A DNA stretch of 17,290 nt from DATFKA01 sp042095835 (GTDB lineage Bacteria; Bacteroidota; Bacteroidia; Chitinophagales; Saprospiraceae): positions 1 to 17,290 of the forward strand of contig JBELML010000136.1 in NCBI GenBank assembly GCA_042095835.1, read 5' to 3'. Positions 7,347-14,527 of the stretch are shown here, piece after piece; the stretch's first letter is position 1, and each line of letters starts with the position of its first letter. The translations under genes and the position numbers were made by a program. The notes beneath the pieces were generated by a model. That model was given only the letters and a program-made list of their open reading frames with translations, was not told where the DNA came from and searched no databases.

Positions 7347-7799
7347 ATGAACTTAGTAGTAAGAAAGCCAGGATTCCGTACCGTAAGAAACCACAACAGT
7401 GTTGATCATTTTATCGACAACTTCTTCAATCGCGGTCTAGGCGATTTCTTTGGCAATGACTTTGCCAACTCTACACCTTCCGTAAATGTAAAAGAGTACG
7501 ATGATCGTTTTGAGCTTGCCTTAGCAGCTCCAGGTCTGAACAAGGGAGACTTCGATGTCAAAGTCGAAAATGATCATTTGACGATCTCTGCAAAACACGA
7601 AAGTAAAAACGAAGAGACGAAGGAAGATGGCAAATTCGTAAGACGCGAATTTAGCTACAGCTCCTTTGAGCGCAACTTCCGCTTGAGTGAAAGCGTGAAC
7701 AGCGAAGCCATCGCTGCCAACTACGAAAACGGCGTTTTGAAAGTGACTTTACCAAAGGCAGCGCCTGTTGACACTTCAAGAGTTATTGAGATTCACTAA
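7347..7799 (+). CDS. Small heat-shock protein, Hsp20/alpha-crystallin family
   Basis: ATP-independent holdase chaperone that binds unfolding proteins in the cytoplasm. The 150-residue length is typical. The alpha-crystallin domain spans about residues 45-142, with APGLNKGDFDV (61-71), FSYSSFERNFRL (102-113) and the signature GVLKVTLPK (129-137). The C-terminal Ile-x-Ile anchor is IEI (147-149). The N-terminal arm includes an FIDNFFNRGLGDFF stretch typical of bacterial class A-like members. It appears monocistronic, with its own upstream palindromes, a perfect hairpin right after the stop and a strong terminator at 7884-7913. Induction by heat or other stress is expected from the family, not shown here. 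Confidence 0.95.
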   Translation: MNLVVRKPGFRTVRNHNSVDHFIDNFFNRGLGDFFGNDFANSTPSVNVKEYDDRFELALAAPGLNKGDFDVKVENDHLTISAKHESKNEETKEDGKFVRREFSYSSFERNFRLSESVNSEAIAANYENGVLKVTLPKAAPVDTSRVIEIH

Positions 7800-7800
7800 T

Positions 7801-7831
7801 AAGTAGTGCGACCAAATTGGTCCAACTACTT
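7801..7831 (+). other. Perfect hairpin after hsp20 stop
   Basis: Outer arms AAGTAGT (7801-7807) and ACTACTT (7825-7831) enclose an inner palindrome GACCAAATTGGTC (7810-7822). It starts two bases after the hsp20 stop and has no T-tract, so it is more likely an mRNA 3'-end stabiliser or binding site than the terminator itself. Confidence 0.5.
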
Positions 7832-7883
7832 GAATCCAACAAAAGCATAACATAGGGTTTTTAGGTTTATAGTGTGTGTTTAC

Positions 7884-7913
7884 GGCCAATCCGCAATGGG
7901 TTGGCCTTTTTTT
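7884..7913 (+). terminator. Rho-independent terminator of hsp20
   Basis: GGCCAATCC (7884-7892), loop GCAAT, GGGTTGGCC (7898-7906), then seven T. This is a 9-bp stem with one G-U pair, a strong textbook terminator. It lies inside the upstream extension of the next reading frame, which is a reason to reject a start at 7872. Confidence 0.88.
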
Positions 7914-8006
7914 AGCAATTTTTTTCTTGAAAATGCAATCTTTTCAAATTTAGCGTGTCTATACAAACATCAACCGACTGTTATTTTAAAACACACACAA
8001 CACAGT

Positions 8007-10691
8007 ATGAAATTTTCACCCGCCGTATGCACACTATTGCTGTGCCTACTCTCAATTGGCCTTTTTGGGCAAAATGCAGAAATCAGCCCAGAACGCTTAG
8101 CAGAATTACAAAAAAAGAAATCTTATCGTACAGATCGTATCCTCTCCAAAGCACCAGCTATTGATGGCTTACTCGACGAAGAAGTTTGGGATAAAGTGGA
8201 ATGGGGAAGCGACTTTGTACAAATCTCTCCAGAAGAAGGAAAGCCACCTTCACAAGAAACCTCTTTCAAAATCTTATACGATGACAAATACCTCTATGTA
8301 GGTTTTCGTTGTCACGATGACGAGCCAGAAAAAATCGTAAAGCGGATGTCGCGCCGCGACGGTTTTGAGGGAGACTGGGTAGAAATCAATATTGATTCCT
8401 ACAATGACAAGCGGACCGCCTTCTCTTTCACTATCTCCGCCTCTGGTGTGAAAGGCGATGAGTTTATCTCCGACAATGGCTTTAATTGGGACGACAGCTG
8501 GAACCCCATTTGGTTTGCCGCTACCAATGTCGATAGCCTTGGGTGGACTGCGGAGATCAAAATTCCTTTTAGTCAAATTCGTTATGGCCTGAAAGACGAG
8601 CACACCTGGGGAATCCAGTTTACCAGGAGAGACTTCAGAGCAGGGACGCGTAATATCTGGCAATATATCTCCAGAACCAACTCCAACTGGGTAAGTGAGT
8701 TTGGTAGCCTAGAAGGTCTTAATGGGATAAAACCCCAAAAGCAAATCGAAGTACAACCCTACCTAGTAGCTCAAACTGAAAGCTTCGAACGGCAGGAAAA
8801 TAATCCATTCGCTACCGGAAGTTCCAATGGCTTTAATGCTGGTCTGGATGGCAAAATTGGGGTGACTGGAGACCTCACCCTCGACTTCACCATCAATCCG
8901 GATTTTGGTCAAGTCGAGGCAGATCCTGCGGCCATTAACCTCGATGGTTTTCGGATATTCTTTGCTGAGCAAAGGCCCTTTTTTATTGAGAATAGGAATC
9001 TATTTGACTATCAGGTCACTTCGTCTGAAGCTGGAGGGAATTTCACCTCCGACAATGTTTTCTATTCTCGTAGGATTGGTAGAGCACCTTCGGCTTATCC
9101 GAGTCTCAACGATGGCGAGTACGCCGATGTACCTACCAACACCACCATTTTAGGAGCAGCCAAATTTAGTGGAAAAACAAAGAAAGGAACAGGCATCGCG
9201 ATCCTGGAATCTGTAACCGCCAAAGAGTATGCTACCATAGAAAATAGTCTAGGACAGCAACGCGAAGAAGTAGTAGAGCCTTTAAGTAATTATTTTGTCA
9301 GCCGCGTCACTCAGGATTTCAATGAGGGGCAAACGGTGATAGGTGGTATTTTTACTGCTACTCAGCGCGATTTGAATGGTACAGGTTTAGATTTTCTTAG
9401 AAAAAGTGCTTACACCAGTGGCTTGGATGTGATGCACTTCTGGAAGGACCGTACTTACTACATTCAGGCCAATACCATCATGAGTAAAGTGAATGGTAGC
9501 CAAGAATCCATCCTGAATACACAGACGGCCTTTGAGCATTATTTCCAAAGACCAGATGCGGACTATATTTCGGTAGATTCTTCCGCTACTTCATTGATGG
9601 GTACAGGCGGCACCGTCAACTTTGGTAAGCGAAATGGTAACTTTATTTTTGAGACAGGGGCCACTTGGCGCTCTCCGGAGCTAGAATTGAATGATGTAGG
9701 TTTCTTATTGAATACCGATGAGATCAACCACTACTTGTGGGCAGGGTACCGGATCAATGAGCCGTTTTCTATCTTCCAAATACTTTCTCTAAATGTCAAC
9801 CACTACTACCGTTGGGATTTTGGTGGAGAAAACTTATACCAAGCCTGGAATACCAATGCGCATACTCAGTTCAAAAACTTCTGGGGTATGGGTATGGGTC
9901 TTACTTACGAAGGAAGAGATATATCCAATACTGACCTCCGTGGCGGGCCAGCTTTGCGTAGAAGCCAAGGTCTAGCGCTTTGGGGCTACTTCTATACCGA
10001 CAATCGGAAAAAAGTGCAGGGTTTTATCAATTATAATATTGCCCGAGGTTTTGAAAAAGACAATCCTCGTACGGTAGAATCATCTGGTATTTTTACTAGG
10101 ATTAGCTATCAGCCTACCAATGCTATGAGTGTCTCTCTCGCTCCCAATTTTAACAGCTTCAAACGGAAGGCACAGTTTGTCAGTAACCTTGGCGAGATCG
10201 ATGGTCGACGTAGATATGTAGTAGGTAATATTGATCAGAAAACCTGGAGCATGACGATCCGTTTGAATTACAATATCACTCCCAACCTTACGGTACAATA
10301 CTACGGCCAACCCTTTATTTCAAGGGGTAGATATGCCAACTTTAAGGATGTGGCCAATTCTATGGCAACCGACTTTAATGAGCGATTTGTGAAATTTTCT
10401 GATGATCAAATTACCTTCAATGAGGGAGATTTCAGTGTAGATGAGGACCTCGACGGCCTAGTAGATTTTAGTTTTAGCGATCCAGATTTCAACTTTATGC
10501 AATGGCGATCCAACATGGTTGCCCGTTGGGAGTATGTACCAGGGTCTGAGTTGTTTTTAGTATGGACGCAGGGCAACAATGCCTCTGGTGATCCATCAGA
10601 GCGCCTATTTCCAAGTCTACAAGACAATCTATTTTCCAGAAAAGCCCATAATATCTTTTTGATCAAGTGGACCTATAGGTTCTTGCTATAA
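8007..10691 (+). CDS. DUF5916 outer-membrane protein with N-terminal CBM9-like domain
   Basis: Predicted envelope protein of 894 residues. The ATG at 8007 gives a clear signal peptide (MKFSPAVCTLLLCLLSIGLFG, about residues 1-21). The frame is open back to a GTG at 7872, but that extension crosses the hsp20 terminator and would bury the signal peptide. Residues about 45-250 resemble the carbohydrate-binding module family 9-like fold (KAPAIDGLLDEEVWD, then YDDKYLYVGFRCHD, DWVEINIDSYNDKR, GWTAEIKIPFSQIRY). The rest matches DUF5916: the linker DFTINPDFGQVEADPA...NL, then many alternating amphipathic strands ending in IFLIKWTYRFLL, like an outer-membrane beta-barrel closing strand. The substrate is unknown. 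A MITE-like element has inserted 5 bases after the stop, ahead of the gene's terminator. Confidence 0.9.
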   Translation: MKFSPAVCTLLLCLLSIGLFGQNAEISPERLAELQKKKSYRTDRILSKAPAIDGLLDEEVWDKVEWGSDFVQISPEEGKPPSQETSFKILYDDKYLYVGFRCHDDEPEKIVKRMSRRDGFEGDWVEINIDSYNDKRTAFSFTISASGVKGDEFISDNGFNWDDSWNPIWFAATNVDSLGWTAEIKIPFSQIRYGLKDEHTWGIQFTRRDFRAGTRNIWQYISRTNSNWVSEFGSLEGLNGIKPQKQIEVQPYLVAQTESFERQENNPFATGSSNGFNAGLDGKIGVTGDLTLDFTINPDFGQVEADPAAINLDGFRIFFAEQRPFFIENRNLFDYQVTSSEAGGNFTSDNVFYSRRIGRAPSAYPSLNDGEYADVPTNTTILGAAKFSGKTKKGTGIAILESVTAKEYATIENSLGQQREEVVEPLSNYFVSRVTQDFNEGQTVIGGIFTATQRDLNGTGLDFLRKSAYTSGLDVMHFWKDRTYYIQANTIMSKVNGSQESILNTQTAFEHYFQRPDADYISVDSSATSLMGTGGTVNFGKRNGNFIFETGATWRSPELELNDVGFLLNTDEINHYLWAGYRINEPFSIFQILSLNVNHYYRWDFGGENLYQAWNTNAHTQFKNFWGMGMGLTYEGRDISNTDLRGGPALRRSQGLALWGYFYTDNRKKVQGFINYNIARGFEKDNPRTVESSGIFTRISYQPTNAMSVSLAPNFNSFKRKAQFVSNLGEIDGRRRYVVGNIDQKTWSMTIRLNYNITPNLTVQYYGQPFISRGRYANFKDVANSMATDFNERFVKFSDDQITFNEGDFSVDEDLDGLVDFSFSDPDFNFMQWRSNMVARWEYVPGSELFLVWTQGNNASGDPSERLFPSLQDNLFSRKAHNIFLIKWTYRFLL

Positions 10692-10696
10692 TCATA

Positions 10697-10950
10697 TAGG
10701 GCAAACGCATTAAAATAAAAACTTAAAAAGGAATTGTTATTTCTCGAAATTAAGTGCAAAAAAGGTCATAAGTGAAGTGCGGGAAGCCGCCTAGGCATTG
10801 TCTGAGCGGAGCGAGTTTGGCTAGGCAAGATTTTTTTGCTTCGTTTTTGTATCGAATGACAAAAATGAAGATGCTAGAGCGGTTTTGAATTGGAGTTTTA
10901 GTAGGAATTATAAAAAAATGTAGTGTAATTTTTTTGGTGCGTTTGCCCTA
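10697..10950. mobile_element. 254-bp MITE-like element with 13-bp TIRs and 9-bp target duplication
   Basis: Perfect terminal inverted repeats TAGGGCAAACGCA (10697-10709) and TGCGTTTGCCCTA (10938-10950). The flanks ATAATCATA (10688-10696 and 10951-10959) are identical direct repeats, a target-site duplication. The interior has no gene but contains a GCCTAGGC palindrome (10789-10796) with its partner near 10819-10826, and a hairpin CTTCGTTTTTGT/ACAAAAATGAAG (10839-10870). Small size, TIRs and target duplication identify a non-autonomous insertion whose transposase is elsewhere. The left duplication includes the stop codon of the DUF5916 gene. Confidence 0.85.
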
Positions 10951-10978
10951 ATAATCATATAGCAGTAAAGGAAACTAT

Positions 10979-11024
10979 AAAAAGAGTTCATCCCGAAAAA
11001 TTCGAGGTGAGCTCTTTTTATTTT
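10979..11024 (+). terminator. Terminator of the DUF5916 gene, displaced by the MITE
   Basis: The arms 10979-10997 and 11001-11019 pair over 19 positions (AAAAAGAG ... CTCTTTTT) with one mismatch and two G-U pairs, then ATTTTT. Removing the MITE and one target duplication would place this hairpin about 25 bases after the stop codon. Confidence 0.85.
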
Positions 11025-11061
11025 TAGCACTATTCTAATAGTAGTCAAACCACCGAAATAG

Positions 11062-11316
11062 ATACAACATCACGGCTATTGGATAAGAACAATTTGTAAA
11101 TCCATTAGATTTTATGGATATTCTGGAGGAGTTGGCCATTCTAAGCAGATGCCAGAAATCACAAATTTGGCAGGAGCATTGAATGGAGCGATCCAAGTTT
11201 TATGGCCAAAAACGGAAGTACATTATGGATGGAAGCACCTAAACATGATACGCTATAAAATCATAGCAAGCATTGAGCGCTTCGCTTCATATACCAAGCG
11301 TTCGATCAAGTATTAG
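11062..11316 (+). pseudogene. Possible gene remnant without start codon
   Basis: An 84-codon open frame runs between a TAG at 11059 and a TAG at 11314 in a region otherwise rich in stops. Readable parts are FYGYSGGVGHSKQMPEI and GWKHLNMIRYKIIASI; the first ATG is 28 residues or more in. The amino-acid mix looks protein-like, but I recognise no family. It may be a decayed fragment of a gene or chance. It is reported so the 11020-11330 gap is not read as empty. Confidence 0.2.
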
Positions 11317-11332
11317 ATCCCATAATTTTCAT

Positions 11333-11494
11333 TGAAGTTGTCTAAGGTTTTCTGTTGCAGGCGAGAAAACAGTATTTTGAGGCTAATCGAGGCAAAAAAC
11401 GTAAGCTATGCATCGCATAGATGAGGCTTTTTAACGAAGAGTAGCCTTAAAAGATGTTTTTGATAGCCCAACAAGGAAACTTTAAACAGCTTCA
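11333..11494 (+). repeat. Foldback element, copy B
   Basis: The arms start at 11333 (TGAAGTTGTCTAAGG) and end at 11494 (CTTTAAACAGCTTCA) and pair nearly throughout, with several differences that are G-U pairs in RNA. The inner arm TTTTGAGGCTAATC pairs with GAGTAGCCTTAAAA. The core 11389-11438 matches copy A at 41 of 50 bases, and its central hairpin is CTATGC-ATC-GCATAG. It ends 22 bases before the hydrolase start, so it may lie in that gene's 5' leader. Confidence 0.7.
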
Positions 11495-11516
11495 TTACTT
11501 AAAAGACGCATCATAA

Positions 11517-12737
11517 ATGTCCAATAAAAGAAATTTAGGCTCAGAATTACAAGGGATTACCAGTTTGATTGCTCATGCTACAATTGGTGTGACAGACCTG
11601 GTCGAAGCTATGCACAAACGAGTTGTTCATCCTCCTTTTTTGCCCTCAACTCCCATTCAGCATCTGGTTTCTAATATTGCGGGTATCACCTATAGCAGTA
11701 TCAGATGGAGCACCAAACTTATCGGTGGCGGTCTAGATAAAATGTTAGGGCACTTAGCTCCTGTGCTTGGAGAAATACAGACTACCGATGGAAAGGAAGC
11801 GGTACGTTCCGTCTTAAATGGAATTGTGGGAGATTATTTTGAAGAAACAGAGAACCCCTTAAGTATTCCGATGCAATTCAGGTATCAATCAAAAACGATA
11901 GCACTTGATCGTAAAAGCCTTGATGAGGCGTATCCGACCATCAATGGCAAAATTCTTTTGATGGTACATGGTTTATGTATGAATGATATTCAATGGACTC
12001 GAAAAGACCATAACCACGGGGAAGCACTAGCAAAAGAATTAGGGAAAACACCCATTTATCTGAAGTACAATAGCGGCCGCCATATTTCCACAAATGGCCA
12101 AAGTTTGAATGAATTATTAGAAAAGTTAGTACTGCATTGGCCAGTACCTATTGAAGAGTTGGTCATTATTACGCATAGCATGGGCGGCTTAGTTACTCGA
12201 AGTGCACTCCATTATGGTCGTCAAACACAGAAAAAGTGGACAAAACACCTCAAGAAGATTGTTTTTTTGGGAACTCCCCACCACGGGGCACCTTTAGAGC
12301 GCATAGGTAATCACCTGGATGTTATTCTTGAGTCTATTCCCTATGCAAAACCTTTTGCTCAATTGGGCAAAGTTAGAAGTGCTGGAGTAACAGATTTAAG
12401 ATATGGAGCGCTAATTGATGAAGACTGGCAGGGGAAGGACCGGTTTGAAATACAAGGAGACCAAAGGCAAATTATTCCATTACCTAAAGGGATCGATTGT
12501 TACAGTATAGCGGCCATTAGTAGTAAAGCAAGCAGTCCTGTATTCTTAAAAAAAATGGGAGATCATTTGGTAGATGTAAAGAGTGCTTTAGGGCAAAATA
12601 AGAACCCTGCTAAAAATTTGCACTTTAAGAAAAATAATACTTGGATTGTTTATGAGCATACTCATTTGGATTTGTTGAATAATCCTGAAGTCTACACTAA
12701 AATAAAGACATGGTTAGTACTGTGTAACATAAGTTAA
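11517..12737 (+). CDS. Lipase-like alpha/beta hydrolase (PGAP1-like), C-terminus altered by an insertion
   Basis: Predicted serine hydrolase of 406 residues. Residues 1-140 form a helical N-terminal region, with no obvious signal peptide. The hydrolase core has the oxyanion motif MVHG (149-152), the nucleophile elbow THSMGG with Ser221, and FLGTPHHGAPL (250-260), typical of PGAP1/lipase-like esterases. The likely acid is Asp349 (MGDHLVDV) and the likely histidine is in YEHTHLDLL (His381 or His383). The substrate is probably an ester or lipid but is not identified. Family members usually end soon after HLDLL-x-N-P-x-V-Y...W-L. Here the last five residues (LCNIS) and the stop are encoded by a MITE-like element starting at 12718; without it translation would stop at TAG 12880-12882 after WLV. 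The gene is bracketed by two related foldback elements. Confidence 0.85.
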   Translation: MSNKRNLGSELQGITSLIAHATIGVTDLVEAMHKRVVHPPFLPSTPIQHLVSNIAGITYSSIRWSTKLIGGGLDKMLGHLAPVLGEIQTTDGKEAVRSVLNGIVGDYFEETENPLSIPMQFRYQSKTIALDRKSLDEAYPTINGKILLMVHGLCMNDIQWTRKDHNHGEALAKELGKTPIYLKYNSGRHISTNGQSLNELLEKLVLHWPVPIEELVIITHSMGGLVTRSALHYGRQTQKKWTKHLKKIVFLGTPHHGAPLERIGNHLDVILESIPYAKPFAQLGKVRSAGVTDLRYGALIDEDWQGKDRFEIQGDQRQIIPLPKGIDCYSIAAISSKASSPVFLKKMGDHLVDVKSALGQNKNPAKNLHFKKNNTWIVYEHTHLDLLNNPEVYTKIKTWLVLCNIS

Positions 12738-12873
12738 TTGGTATTTTGAAACCTTAGATTTTTGACCAAGACAAGGCGCAACGCAGTCTCGATTCATATC
12801 GAGACGAGTATGCAACGCAGTATTGGTTAAAAAGATGACTTTCAAAATGCTTAGAAATTTATGTTACACAGTA
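12718..12873 (+). mobile_element. Foldback/MITE-like element, copy C, inserted in the hydrolase 3' end
   Basis: Perfect 15-bp terminal inverted repeats TACTGTGTAACATAA (12718-12732) and TTATGTTACACAGTA (12859-12873). TTAG directly flanks both sides (12714-12717, 12874-12877), a probable 4-bp target duplication; a TA duplication with CTGTG ends is the alternative. The arms continue in register: ATTTTGAAA (12743-12751) pairs with TTTCAAAAT (12840-12848), then TTTTTGACCAAGAC with GTATTGGTTAAAAAG. The central hairpin is GTCTCGAT-TCAT-ATCGAGAC (12786-12805). The direct repeat GCAACGCAG occurs at 12778-12786 and 12812-12820. It has no coding capacity of its own. Confidence 0.82.
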
Positions 12874-12900
12874 TTAGTCTAGCTGGGATGAAATTCCTAT

Positions 12901-12976
12901 GCCTAACACGGCAATTGGGTAAAAGAAGCTCGTAATTCTATTGAAGCGTAGATTGGATTTAATTGTTGTGCTAGGT
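12901..12976 (+). other. Imperfect inverted repeat, weakly attC-like
   Basis: GCCTAACACGGCAATT (12901-12916) and AATTGTTGTGCTAGGT (12961-12976) pair at 12 of 16 positions, and three of the four differences are G-U pairs. GCCTAAC fits the integron R'' core RYYYAAC, but the opposite side does not give GTTRRRY. The rest of 12874-13062 shows no gene. It may be a 3' hairpin of the original hydrolase transcript. Confidence 0.3.
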
Positions 12977-13062
12977 AGGAAAAAGAAAGCGAGGTGTTGC
13001 GTTTATTTTGATTTTTCGTTTATTTTCAAGTTAGCCTTCACCAAAAAAGAAAACAAAGAGCA

Positions 13063-13392
13063 ATGTTGAGCAAAGAAGAAGCAAAGAAGTTTATAGAAAA
13101 TACTTGTGGAAAAGGTTGGCTTACACTCGTTGATATTTTGTACGATAATTGCCCTGAAAATATTGTAATAACTGAAGTATTCCAAAAATACAGCGGACTT
13201 GAAGTTAGATTTGAAGGGAGAGATGAAAATTTTGAATATTTAAAAGAAAGCCTAAATACTGTAAGTCAAAAAATGTGTGAAATTTGTGGCCAAAGTGGAG
13301 AATATACCATAATCAATGGTTGGGAAACAACTCTTTGTGAGTTACATTTTGATGAATCTGATGCAAAAGAGAAATATAGAAAAGAGGATTGA
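13063..13392 (+). CDS. Small protein with a C-terminal CxxC/CxxH motif, unknown function
   Basis: An acidic, lysine-rich 109-residue protein with no signal peptide or membrane segment, so probably cytoplasmic. Residues 72-95 carry Cys72-x2-Cys75 and Cys92-x2-His95 (CEICGQSG ... LCELHF), a plausible single zinc-binding site. I recall similar CxxCG...LCxxH tails on small uncharacterised proteins in variable regions, but name no family. The N-terminal half (FIENTCGKGWLTLVDILYD) looks alpha-helical. The ATG at 13063 follows an AAAGAG purine run. Its base composition is more AT-rich than the left-hand genes, and it sits alone between an insertion element and a recombinase remnant, which suggests accessory status. 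Confidence 0.65.
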   Translation: MLSKEEAKKFIENTCGKGWLTLVDILYDNCPENIVITEVFQKYSGLEVRFEGRDENFEYLKESLNTVSQKMCEICGQSGEYTIINGWETTLCELHFDESDAKEKYRKED

Positions 13393-13780
13393 TTATAACG
13401 ATTTTGGGTAAATATGTTTGAGTTTAGAGAAAGGTTCTTTTAGATATTTTGCGGCGAAAAATTAACTGCTCGTTTTGTTGATGAGGTTTTCGCGGATGCG
13501 GAGTTTGGGGCAAAAGGAGTTTGATTAATTTCTCGGTAAAAAAGTAATTTTAGTTCTTTTGCGGGCAATAAAAAATAAAGGCGAAAGGCTAACAATGCAT
13601 CTATGTCCATGTCGGGCAAAAGCCCGAACAGGGCACAGATACGGGGACCATTACAACCACCCATCAACAAGCCACCCTTCATGTACCAACCATGAAGACT
13701 TCCCCAAAAAAAACGGAACCGTTTTCGCTAGTTGAAGAAAAACCATATTAAACCTTATAACTTCAATCAAGAGCCGGGGC
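13393..13780. other. Gene-free stretch with several hairpins
   Basis: I see no convincing gene here. Short palindromes are present: TCGGGC-AAAA-GCCCGA (13612-13627), TTCATG/CATGAA (13678-13696) and AAAACGG-AA-CCGTTTT (13710-13725). It lies where the missing 3' part of the recombinase and any IS91-type transposase would be expected, so it may include the scar of a deletion. Confidence 0.4.
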
Positions 13781-14318
13781 TTAATCATTGGGCTGGTGGA
13801 AATACATTGTATAGCAATTGGTCATGCGCTCGAAATCAATATCTCGCTGTTCGATCCGGCTGGCCTCACCGATACGGAGTCCAGCCGAATAGATGAGGGC
13901 AAAAAGGATGCGATGCTTTTTCCATTTAGGCGTAGCAATGATGTTTTTAACCTCCGATCTGCTTAATACCGTGGGCAAGGAGTGTACCCTTTTAATGGAA
14001 GGCAATCGTATGGCACGGTCTTCTCTTCCGATGAGTCTAAAAGCGAGCCTTAAGCCATAAACGGTATGTTTGAAATAAGAAAAGGGAGGCGCTTGGGTAT
14101 CGCGAAGTAATAAGAGGTATTGATTGATCTGCTCATCGGGCAGTGTAGTAGGACAAGCGTGAAAATAGAGTGCTAATTTAGCGAGGCAACGCCCATAATT
14201 GTTGAGCGTACTTTCGGAGCGTCCATTGAGACGAATATTGGTTAGAAATTGTTGATAGGTAGCACCAAAGGCAGGAATTTGCTGGCATGCTCTTTCAATT
14301 ATCGTTTTTTTTCATCAT
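13781..14318 (-). pseudogene. Truncated, frameshifted tyrosine recombinase (IS91-associated integrase type)
   Basis: Reading the minus strand from 14284 gives a continuous frame with a core-binding domain (FGATYQQFLTNIRLNGRSES, DEQINQYLLLLR, YFKHTVYGLRLAFRLIGRED) and then the start of the catalytic domain (LSRSEVKNII, FALIYSAGLRIGEASRI), which contains the box I arginine. Homology stops after DIDFERM (about 13823), and thirteen unrelated residues lead to TAA. The second arginine motif and the tyrosine are missing. At the 5' end an ATGATG at 14318 is out of frame. The two are separated by A8 (14305-14312), and seven A would give MMKKTIIERACQQIPAF. The family resemblance is to the integrase that precedes IS91-type transposases in Bacteroidota; no transposase remains. 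It is inactive as a recombinase. Confidence 0.82.
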
Positions 14319-14527
14319 CTTGATTTTAAGATTATTAAATAAGCCTAAAGATAAGAATCGGATCGCTTTGGTAGACGCTTAAGTTACCTTTAGGTTTTGT
14401 ACAACAATGTGTATAAATAATAGCGGTTTAAGGAATTATTGTCCTATCGGGACTTTCGTTCCGACAATTTGTAATGTTAGGAGGAAACTCGTGATAGTAC
14501 GGAAAAAGAGCTATTTGCAATACGAAT
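14319..14527. other. Intergenic stretch without a recognised gene
   Basis: The region upstream of the recombinase remnant. ATTGTC (14435-14440) and GACAAT (14463-14468) can pair around a CGGGAC/GTTCCG hairpin. An AGGAGG at 14479-14484 precedes a GTG-started frame of only 12 codons (14491-14529), which I do not call a gene. Confidence 0.35.

Noticed and set aside
7872..8006. 45-residue N-terminal extension of the DUF5916 protein from a GTG at 7872
   Set aside because: It crosses the strong hsp20 terminator at 7884-7913 and would place a clear signal peptide internally; the ATG at 8007 is the better start.
13440..13682. 80-codon minus-strand frame (starts MKGGLLMGGC)
   Set aside because: No recognisable domain, low-complexity tail, and it spans two strong hairpins; treated as non-coding.
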